In this document: piece after piece, positions 25,431 to 32,439 of the stretch
How the letters are laid out: each line of letters opens with the position of its first letter
How positions within the stretch are numbered: position 1 is the first letter of the stretch
NCBI GenBank assembly: GCA_963802095.1
Contig: CAWDHI010000001.1
Coordinates: 558,001-622,000, forward strand
DNA length: 64,000 nucleotides
Direction: 5' to 3'
Origin: CAVVEQ01 sp963802095
Lineage (GTDB): Bacteria > Chloroflexota > Anaerolineae > Anaerolineales > Anaerolineaceae
Notes under the pieces: model-generated
The model's database searches: none
The model's input: the letters and a program-made list of their open reading frames with translations, nothing else
What the model was told of the DNA's origin: nothing
Position numbers and translations under genes: made by a program

Positions 25431-27650
25431 ATGGGCAAATACATTGGCCATTCACTCAATCGGGTGGATGCCCTGGCAAAGGTGACTGGCCAGGCAGCAT
25501 ATCCAGGTGATCTCAAACTCCCCGACCAGGCTTGGATGAAGATCCTTTTTTCGCAGCGAACGCATGCCATAATTCGGGAAATTGATACATCAGCAGCCAG
25601 TAATGTACCTGGAGTATTGGCAATTTATACAGCCAAGGATGTGCCGAACAATGAATATGGATTGATCGTTTCGGATCAACCCGTTTTATGCGGTCCCGGT
25701 TCCAACAATCCTTATGCTGATCGAGTGCGCTGCCTCGCAGATCAGGTCGCCCTCATAATTGCGGAAACAGAAGAGATCGCTACCCAGGCGAAGGATTTGA
25801 TCAAGGTGGTTTATGAAGATTTGAAACCGGTGTTCGACCCCCGGGAAGCGATGCGATCGTCAGGTCCACTGCTGCATCCGGAGTATGATTCAAACGTATT
25901 CTGCCATTATCGAATACGCAAAGGTGATGTAGAAGAGGCATTTGCCAATGCAGACGTGATCGTTGAATCCGATTACCAAACACCTGCCCAGGAGCATGCC
26001 TATCTGCAACCTGAAGCCGGGATCGCCTATTTCGATGATCAAGGCCGAGTGACCGTAAATGTAGCCGGCCAATGGGTCCATGAAGACCAGGAACAGATCG
26101 CCCATGCGCTAAATTTACCTATTGGAAAAGTTCGGGTGATTTATCCTGCTATCGGCGGCGCATTTGGAGGCCGCGAGGATATGTCGGTTCAAATCGTTCT
26201 CTCTTTGGCTGTCTGGCGATTGCATCAATCCGGGATCAACCGGCCTGTCAAGATTATCTGGTCTCGCGAAGAATCGATTATTGGGCATCATAAGCGCCAT
26301 CCTTACTTTATTCATGCGAAATGGGGAGCAAAAAAGGACGGCACTATCCTCGCAGCCAAAGTTGAATTGATCGCGGATGGCGGTGGTTATATCTACACTT
26401 CCACTAAAGTTCTTGGGAACGCAACTTTGCTCGCGACAGGACCGTATCGAATTCCAAATGTATCTGTCGATTCTTACGCGGTTTATACCAACAACCTTCC
26501 GACTGGCGCATTTAGAGGATTCGGTGGTCCCCAGGCATTGTTCGAAGCTGAATCTCAGGTGAACAAATTAGCAGAAAAACTCGGCATGGATCCGGTGCAG
26601 CTCCGGTTGAAGAATATCCTTCGTGAAGGTGATCTACTTTCCGTGCAAACCCCCTTGCCAAAAGGTGTAGCGATCGGGGAAGTGCTGGAACGCTGCGCTG
26701 AAGAAGCAGGTTGGCAGCACCGGGCAGGCGATTGGCAAAAACCTTTGAAACACGAAGTTGAGGCGAAACCAGAAAGAATCAAAACTGCCTGGGGTATAGC
26801 CTGCGGATATAAGAATATTGGTTTTTCCTTTGGCGCACCGGAAAAATGCTCAGCTACGATCGAGTTGCATGGAAAAACTGAGATCGAGCGGGTTGTTCTG
26901 CATCATGCCGCAGCAGAAGTGGGGCAGGGGACTCACACGGTGATGATCCAGGCAGCTGCCGAAGTATTGAGTTTCCCCCCAGAGAAAATTGAACTTATTG
27001 CGTCAGATACAGCTTTTACGGAGAACTCAGGTTCGGTTTCTGCCTCCCGAATGACCTTTATGGGAGCCAATGCAGTTAAAGGGGCTGCTGAAGCAGCACT
27101 TGGCAAATGGCAAGGAGAAGAGAGACCGGCTATCGCGACATATGAATACAGACCACCAGCCACAACCCCATTTGATCCTGAAACCGGGAAAAGTGAGCCT
27201 AATTTTGCATATGGATATGTTGCCATCGCAGTTAAAGCAAATATCGATACTGAAACCGGCAAGATAACATTAAAGAGAGTGATCTGTGTGAATGATGTCG
27301 GAAAGGCAATCAACCCATTGCAGGTCAAAGGCCAGGTCGAAGGCGCGATCGTTCAAGCTGCAGGATACGCGCTTCAGGAGAATTTCATTCAGGATGCATC
27401 CGGGGTAAGAACCAAAACCCTTTCAACATATTTGATTCCCACCATCCTTGATATTCCTGAGGAGATCAAAACGATAATCCTGGAAGTACCGGATAGCAAC
27501 GGTCCCTGGGGTGCGAAAGGAATGGGAGAGATGCCCTACCTTTGCTTGGTACCAGCGATAACCGATGCAGTCCATTCTGCAACAGGTCATTGGTTCAACG
27601 AGTTTCCCCTTGTCCCGGAGACTGTTCTTAAAGGTCTGGGTAAGGTTTAA
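25431..27650 (+). CDS. Molybdenum hydroxylase Mo-binding subunit (XdhB/CoxL-type)
   Basis: A 739-residue large subunit of the xanthine dehydrogenase family without fused Fe-S domains. Motifs include the N-terminal HSLNRVDALAKVTGQAAYPG, ATNIGGAFGG-type loop AIGGAFGGREDM, LPTGAFRGFGGPQALFEAE, EVGQGTHTVMIQAAAEV and GPWGAKGMGEMPYL, where the Glu of KGMGE is the catalytic base. It pairs with the fused FAD/FeS protein upstream. The substrate is unknown. It is followed after eight bases by yqeB, a maturation factor for selenium-dependent hydroxylases. Confidence 0.92.
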   Translation: MGKYIGHSLNRVDALAKVTGQAAYPGDLKLPDQAWMKILFSQRTHAIIREIDTSAASNVPGVLAIYTAKDVPNNEYGLIVSDQPVLCGPGSNNPYADRVRCLADQVALIIAETEEIATQAKDLIKVVYEDLKPVFDPREAMRSSGPLLHPEYDSNVFCHYRIRKGDVEEAFANADVIVESDYQTPAQEHAYLQPEAGIAYFDDQGRVTVNVAGQWVHEDQEQIAHALNLPIGKVRVIYPAIGGAFGGREDMSVQIVLSLAVWRLHQSGINRPVKIIWSREESIIGHHKRHPYFIHAKWGAKKDGTILAAKVELIADGGGYIYTSTKVLGNATLLATGPYRIPNVSVDSYAVYTNNLPTGAFRGFGGPQALFEAESQVNKLAEKLGMDPVQLRLKNILREGDLLSVQTPLPKGVAIGEVLERCAEEAGWQHRAGDWQKPLKHEVEAKPERIKTAWGIACGYKNIGFSFGAPEKCSATIELHGKTEIERVVLHHAAAEVGQGTHTVMIQAAAEVLSFPPEKIELIASDTAFTENSGSVSASRMTFMGANAVKGAAEAALGKWQGEERPAIATYEYRPPATTPFDPETGKSEPNFAYGYVAIAVKANIDTETGKITLKRVICVNDVGKAINPLQVKGQVEGAIVQAAGYALQENFIQDASGVRTKTLSTYLIPTILDIPEEIKTIILEVPDSNGPWGAKGMGEMPYLCLVPAITDAVHSATGHWFNEFPLVPETVLKGLGKV

Positions 27651-27658
27651 ACCCTAAA

Positions 27659-28459
27659 ATGACAATAAAAATTGTTGTCCTGGGGGGTGGCGACCTCGCA
27701 AGTGGGGTGGCCTTGAGATTATTTCGGCTGGGATGCAAACTGATCGTTACTGAATTAGCCCAGCCCCATGCTGTTCGAAGAACAGTCAGTTTTGCGCAAG
27801 CAGTCTATGATGGTTCTATCACAATTGAAGGTGTCACCGGTTGCCTTTTCCCGTCACTTGAGAAAATCATTTTTGAGAATTGCGTCCCGGTGCTTGTAGA
27901 CCCGGAAATGGTGATAATTAATAAATTCCATCCGGATGTTTTGGTGGACGCGAGAATGATCAAACAGGGTATTCCCTCCTGTTATGGGCCTGAATATTTT
28001 TCGATCGGCCTCGGACCGGGTTTCTATGCCGGGAATAATTGCCACGCTGTCATCGAAACGCAACGTGGACATTATATGGGGCGGGTGATTTACGATGGGG
28101 AAGCTGAACCGGATACTGGCATCCCGGAGCGGGTCGCAAATTTCCAACACGAGCGAGTTTTGCGCTCACCATCCGATGGAATATTCCACACTGATTTGGA
28201 AATCGGAAATATTGTTACGGAATCGGATGAGTTAGGTTGGGTAGGTGGTAATGCCATAATTGCTCCTTTTACAGGTCTGATCAGGGGATTGTTACATAAT
28301 GGCCTCGATGTTAAAGCAGGTATTAAAATTGGTGATATCGATCCAAGAATGGACCCAAAACTCATCCGATTAGTATCCGACAAGGCTTTAGCCGTTGGCG
28401 GTGGGGTGGTGGAAGCCATTCTCTCTCAGCCAGCTTATCGTAAAAAGTTATCAGAATAG
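27659..28459 (+). CDS. yqeB: YqeB-family selenium-dependent molybdenum hydroxylase maturation protein
   Basis: A 266-residue Rossmann-type protein starting with VVLGGGDLASGVALRLFRLG, the YqeB/EF2563 family nucleotide-binding signature. Diagnostic segments follow: VDARMIKQGIPS, SIGLGPGFYAGNNCHAVIET and RVLRSPSDGIFHTDLEIGNI. The family marks genomes and loci with selenium-dependent molybdenum hydroxylases; its biochemical step is unknown. Here it lies between the Mo subunit and the YqeC-MocA fusion, a typical SDMH arrangement. It is the strongest gene-level hint that the hydroxylases carry labile selenium. Confidence 0.88.
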   Translation: MTIKIVVLGGGDLASGVALRLFRLGCKLIVTELAQPHAVRRTVSFAQAVYDGSITIEGVTGCLFPSLEKIIFENCVPVLVDPEMVIINKFHPDVLVDARMIKQGIPSCYGPEYFSIGLGPGFYAGNNCHAVIETQRGHYMGRVIYDGEAEPDTGIPERVANFQHERVLRSPSDGIFHTDLEIGNIVTESDELGWVGGNAIIAPFTGLIRGLLHNGLDVKAGIKIGDIDPRMDPKLIRLVSDKALAVGGGVVEAILSQPAYRKKLSE

Positions 28460-28465
28460 AGTGTA

Positions 28466-29782
28466 ATGAACCTTCTCCAGGCATTGCGGGCTGAACAGAA
28501 TTCAGTAATTTCTTTCGTTGGAGCTGGGGGAAAATCAACAGCGGTTTTCCAGCTTTCCCGACAATATTCAGCCCCTGTTTTTGTAACCAGTACCACCCAT
28601 CTCTCCAAGTCTCAGGCACAACTAGCCGATCGACACATTATCATCACCAACCAACTGATTGACCAGCAATTATTGGATTCGTTCCAGATTGGTGTTATTT
28701 TGTTTACCGGTGACCTTAATACGCAAGGAAAATGGGTCGGGTTACAGGATACTATCGTTAACAGGTTGGGGGAGTACACGCATAAGAAAAATCTTCCCCT
28801 TTTGATTGAAGCAGACGGATCCAGGCAATTGCCCCTAAAAGCTCCAGCTGAAAACGAACCGGCAATACCCGGGATTTCAACCCATGTGGTTGTCCTGGCA
28901 GGTCTATCAGGTTTGGCAAAACCACTAAATGATGAAAACGTTCACCGATCGGAGATCTTTTCTCGAATAACCACCCGAAAAATGAATGATTTGGTCACAT
29001 TGGAAGATCTTGAAAAAGAATTACTTCATCCTCAAGGAGGTTTAAAGAACATACCGTCGGATGCGAGGAAAACTGTAATCTTGAATCAGATATCAAGTTT
29101 GGCGAAAACCATTTCTATTGAAAAAACCACTCAAAGATTATTGTCAATATACGACTGTGTCATTACGGCAAACTTGAAAGAGAAAGAAATTTTGTATTCC
29201 CGGGAAAAGGTATCCGGAATTATCCTGGCTGCAGGTGGAGCCGGGCGGTTTGGCTCCCCGAAACAATTGGCAATATGGAATGGTAAAACATTGATTCGCT
29301 TGGTTACAGAAACCGCACTAGCATCCAAGATTTCCGAAGTGATTGTTGTTGCCGGCGCGAATGGGGCAGAGGTTATAAACCAGATTACGGATTTGCCTGT
29401 GAAAATCGTTATAAACCAGGACTGGAGAAGCGGGCAATCATCGTCGATTAAAGCCGGTTTGGCTGGTGCTTCTCCAAATTCTGGAGCGGCTTTTTTTCTG
29501 CTGGCGGATCAACCCCTGGTAACACCAGATCTGATAGACAACTTAATCCGAGTTCATGCCTCTACGAAGTCTCCAGTGATCGCACCGGAATTCGATTCCA
29601 GAAGAGGAAACCCGGTTTTATTTGATAAGTTGACATTTCCCGACTTGTGCGGGCTTACAGGTGATATCGGAGGAAGGGCAATCTTCGGGAAGTACCCGCC
29701 ACTTTCGGTTCCGTGGATCGATGAAAGCATTTTCGTAGACATCGACACACCCAAAGATCTAACCCGTTTGGGGGAAAAATGA
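28466..29782 (+). CDS. YqeC-MocA fusion: hydroxylase accessory protein and Mo-cofactor cytidylyltransferase
   Basis: A 438-residue fusion. Residues ~1-240 resemble YqeC, with SFVGAGGKSTAVFQLSRQ (P-loop-like), VTSTTHLSKSQ, LIEADGSRQLPLKAPAENEP and VVVLAGLSGLAKPL. Residues ~248-438 resemble MocA/YgfJ, with VSGIILAAGGAGRFGSPKQL (CTP-binding loop), FFLLADQPLVTPDLI and DIDTPKDLTRL. MocA makes molybdopterin cytosine dinucleotide from Moco and CTP, releasing PPi. In most genomes these are separate neighbouring genes, so the fusion suggests that the two activities are sequential. Its stop overlaps the following mocA-like gene. Confidence 0.88.
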   Translation: MNLLQALRAEQNSVISFVGAGGKSTAVFQLSRQYSAPVFVTSTTHLSKSQAQLADRHIIITNQLIDQQLLDSFQIGVILFTGDLNTQGKWVGLQDTIVNRLGEYTHKKNLPLLIEADGSRQLPLKAPAENEPAIPGISTHVVVLAGLSGLAKPLNDENVHRSEIFSRITTRKMNDLVTLEDLEKELLHPQGGLKNIPSDARKTVILNQISSLAKTISIEKTTQRLLSIYDCVITANLKEKEILYSREKVSGIILAAGGAGRFGSPKQLAIWNGKTLIRLVTETALASKISEVIVVAGANGAEVINQITDLPVKIVINQDWRSGQSSSIKAGLAGASPNSGAAFFLLADQPLVTPDLIDNLIRVHASTKSPVIAPEFDSRRGNPVLFDKLTFPDLCGLTGDIGGRAIFGKYPPLSVPWIDESIFVDIDTPKDLTRLGEK

Positions 29783-30381
29783 TGAAAGATAACGCAAGGA
29801 TCACAGCGATTATTTTGGCAGCTGGTCTTTCCTCTAGAATGGGAAACCCCAAAATGCTACTTGAATGGAAGGGAAAAACTGTATTGGATGCAGTACTCCA
29901 GACGGTGACACTAAGCAAGGTCTCAAATACGCTTATGGTTTATGGAGCTTTTTCTAAGGAAATATTAAAGATCGCAGGAAAATATCCTGTTCAGGCTGTT
30001 TTTAACCCGGGTTTTTCCAATGGCTCCATGCTTTTATCGCTTCAGACCGGTCTTGTGGCGATCAAAGAGTCCATGGATGGAATAATGATAATCCTGGGCG
30101 ATCAACCAGTTTTGAAAGCTTTTACCATTGATAAAGTCATTTCGGATTTTCAGCGAACCAGAATGAAAGTGGTTATCCCCAGTTACAACATGCGCAGAGG
30201 TCATCCCTGGTTGATCGATCAATCTTTAGCCAAAGAGATCCTAGACTTGGAAGAACCGGGAACATTACGGGATTTCCTGGGAAAGCACCAATCCGATATT
30301 TTTTATTCGGAGGTTGATGACCCTAGTATCCTGGCGGATATGGATACACCAGATGATTATCAAAATCTAATAGGGCAATAA
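29779..30381 (+). CDS. MocA-like nucleotidyltransferase (second copy)
   Basis: A 200-residue nucleotidyltransferase with ITAIILAAGLSSRMGNPKML, FNPGFSNGSMLLSLQTGL, IMIILGDQPVLKAFTI, VIPSYNMRRGHPWLI and a terminal DMDTPDDYQNL. It belongs to the MocA/MobA-like family and is related to the C-terminal half of the preceding fusion but clearly divergent. The ATG overlaps the upstream stop (ATGA). Two such enzymes in one operon could make different dinucleotide cofactors or serve different hydroxylases. This gene closes the 18-gene run and converges with the DUF2007 gene. Confidence 0.85.
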   Translation: MMKDNARITAIILAAGLSSRMGNPKMLLEWKGKTVLDAVLQTVTLSKVSNTLMVYGAFSKEILKIAGKYPVQAVFNPGFSNGSMLLSLQTGLVAIKESMDGIMIILGDQPVLKAFTIDKVISDFQRTRMKVVIPSYNMRRGHPWLIDQSLAKEILDLEEPGTLRDFLGKHQSDIFYSEVDDPSILADMDTPDDYQNLIGQ

Positions 30382-30393
30382 TCAGTCTCGTCC

Positions 30394-30651
30394 TTAAGAG
30401 GACGTCGGATCCTTTGCTTCCAGCATCCCATCATCCATGGATTTTAGGATCTCCTTGGCTGCTTCCTCATCCGAATCCTTTACCAACACTAGCGTTTCAC
30501 CCAAAGGGCCAACCGTCAGACCAATCGCAGCCCCTGCGCTTTCCTGAGAAAGCTCTGCCTTGATACCAAAAGATTCCAACAAAATACGGATTGATTCCGC
30601 CTCCAGAGGGCTGGTGGTAAGGTAAACAGGTTTATAGTCGTCTGAAAACAT
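30394..30651 (-). CDS. DUF2007 family small protein
   Basis: An 85-residue protein with the DUF2007 pattern: VYLTTSPLEAESIRILLESFGI, then a beta-alpha unit GETLVLVKDSDEEAAKEIL. The family is described as putative signal-transducing proteins with a small alpha-beta fold, and the function is unknown. The start ATG at 30651 directly abuts the stop of the upstream methyltransferase gene, so it is the last member of the mrfA-mrfB-methyltransferase run. The C-terminal ~12 residues look disordered. Confidence 0.78.
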   Translation of the reverse strand: MFSDDYKPVYLTTSPLEAESIRILLESFGIKAELSQESAGAAIGLTVGPLGETLVLVKDSDEEAAKEILKSMDDGMLEAKDPTSS

Positions 30652-31209
30652 TCAAACCTTCCTAAGGATAAGTTTTTCAATAACTTTCATCCCACGCGAA
30701 TCACTGGGTACCCATACCCGGTTTCTGTAGAGTATATCCCAGGATGGAAAGATTTGCAGCAGCTCATTTCTTGTTAGCAGGTACTCTTCCGGAAACATCT
30801 TTGAATCAGCAACTTCTGAAGGAGTCTCGAGAATGAGAACTCCACCCGATTTTAGCGCCTTTCTATACAGCTCAAATAATTTCCGATCCAAATAATAAAA
30901 ATTAAGGATAGCATCGAAGGTGCTCAACGGGAACATAATCGATTTTGAATCACCGATAAATGACATGATGGAATCGCAGTTTTGTTTGGCAATTTGAACA
31001 GCCAACTTGGATATATCCACTCCAACCACCCGGCATCCTCTTTCGCTCAGGAATCTAGCATTCGCACCCAACCCCATAGCCATATCCAGGACAAGGGCTC
31101 CAGGCGAAATCAGCGTTTGAAAACGAACCAATAGATCCCGAGGTTCAGACCATTTTCCCAAGCCCCTTTCCCGGTACCTTGCGTTCCATCGTGAAGCATC
31201 ATTCCCCAC
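30652..31209 (-). CDS. Class I SAM-dependent methyltransferase
   Basis: A protein of about 185 residues with the class I motifs: motif I VLDMAMGLGANARFLSERG, post-I VVGVDISKLAVQIAK, and a motif IV region FDAILNFYYLDR. TehB/UbiE-like enzymes have the same plan. The substrate is unknown. I place the start at GTG 31209, which overlaps the end of the exonuclease gene by 11 bases and has AAGGAG about ten bases upstream; longer and shorter starts are possible. It is probably co-transcribed with the MrfA/MrfB-like genes. Confidence 0.78.
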   Translation of the reverse strand: MGNDASRWNARYRERGLGKWSEPRDLLVRFQTLISPGALVLDMAMGLGANARFLSERGCRVVGVDISKLAVQIAKQNCDSIMSFIGDSKSIMFPLSTFDAILNFYYLDRKLFELYRKALKSGGVLILETPSEVADSKMFPEEYLLTRNELLQIFPSWDILYRNRVWVPSDSRGMKVIEKLILRKV

Positions 31210-32437
31210 CGAGGTTGTTCTCCTTAATAATAAGCCGACCAATCCTTCGCTGGAGTTCCGCCAAAATGGTTCCACGGGATTCCTCTGACATTTTCGCGTG
31301 ATTGATGTAACCGATCCCAGTCAGGCAATAACGCATTGCAATTTGATAATTCTTGAAAATATGTTCGTAATACTTGGCCAGCTCAACACAGGCCTCCCAA
31401 TCCCCGACTTCCACGAGCTGGTCAAAAATGGGGATGGCTTTTTCCCATTTGCTAGATTTTTTATACATCATCGCCAGTTTCTTTCGGTTTAAAACCTGAT
31501 GCGATTCCTGCATGGGCTTCCCTGCCGCACTGGTGTAAAACGATTCAGCCTCCGTAATTCGCCCAAGTGCTTGATGCAATTCACCCGCTGCCATGGTCTC
31601 TGATCCGTCAAAACCATCATCTTTATCGCCATAATTAAGAATTTTCGTCATTCTGACCATAACCGCCGCGAGAGATACAATATCCATCGCATTGTGGTAG
31701 AAAACCCCCTTCAATGGACGGGCGTCTCCGTTGCGGCAATAATCAATATATATCTCAGGTATCATCCATCCGGGGATTTCTTCGTTGGAGCGTTCCATTT
31801 TCAGTATCTCAGTTTCCAAGACACCTAGGTTCCGGTGGGTCAAGCGATATTTCCACAAGCGGCGGGCAAGGGGAAGAAGGTCGATATGACCTATGGATGC
31901 AAATGGTGCAGACAATCCATTGAGGATATAACGGGTTTTCAATATTGGGACATCAAAACTTTTCCCGTTGTAAGTGACTATGCCTTTTATGCCATTCAAT
32001 GCCTCGCTCAAACACGTCAAGAATGCAGCTTCCTCACCAGGATCCTGAAGAAAGAATTGCTGCACAATGAATCCCTCATTCGAATGATAGCCAATCCCAA
32101 CCAGAAATACATAAGTTCCGGTCCCACCACTGAGGCCGGTTGTCTCTGTATCGAGAAACACCAGGGAATCAGACTGAAGCATTTCCAATTCCTGCGTCCG
32201 CCCCCACCGGGCAATCAGGTTGAGGTCAAAGTTCTGATCAAGTTGTATTACCCCCTGATGGTGGTCTCGGGGAAATATTTCTTCATGTAAAAATGAACTA
32301 CCGTGAACATTTTGGCGAAAATCTCCTGGCAATACATCCTGAATGGGATATTTTTTATCTGAGACAATCGTTGATTTTAGGGAAACACCCGTCTTTACAC
32401 CTAACGATTTCAACCGGTCCCGAAGCGTTTCTGGCAT
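31199..32437 (-). CDS. MrfB/YprB-like DEDDh 3'-5' exonuclease with C-terminal repeats
   Basis: A protein of about 412 residues. Residues ~70-260 form an RNase H-like exonuclease: FLDTETTGLSGGTGTYVFLV (DxE, motif I), VTYNGKSFDVPIL (motif II Asp), and HNAMDIVSLAAV (motif III His-x4-Asp type). The C-terminal ~120 residues are helical and TPR-like (LHQALGRITEAESFYTSAA, KKSSKWEKAIPIFDQLVEVG). B. subtilis YprB/MrfB acts with the helicase YprA/MrfA in repair of mitomycin-type damage; here the helicase gene ends two bases upstream of the ATG I use. A TTG at 32455 is an alternative start. Confidence 0.84.
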   Translation of the reverse strand: MPETLRDRLKSLGVKTGVSLKSTIVSDKKYPIQDVLPGDFRQNVHGSSFLHEEIFPRDHHQGVIQLDQNFDLNLIARWGRTQELEMLQSDSLVFLDTETTGLSGGTGTYVFLVGIGYHSNEGFIVQQFFLQDPGEEAAFLTCLSEALNGIKGIVTYNGKSFDVPILKTRYILNGLSAPFASIGHIDLLPLARRLWKYRLTHRNLGVLETEILKMERSNEEIPGWMIPEIYIDYCRNGDARPLKGVFYHNAMDIVSLAAVMVRMTKILNYGDKDDGFDGSETMAAGELHQALGRITEAESFYTSAAGKPMQESHQVLNRKKLAMMYKKSSKWEKAIPIFDQLVEVGDWEACVELAKYYEHIFKNYQIAMRYCLTGIGYINHAKMSEESRGTILAELQRRIGRLIIKENNLGGE

Positions 32438-32439
32438 AT

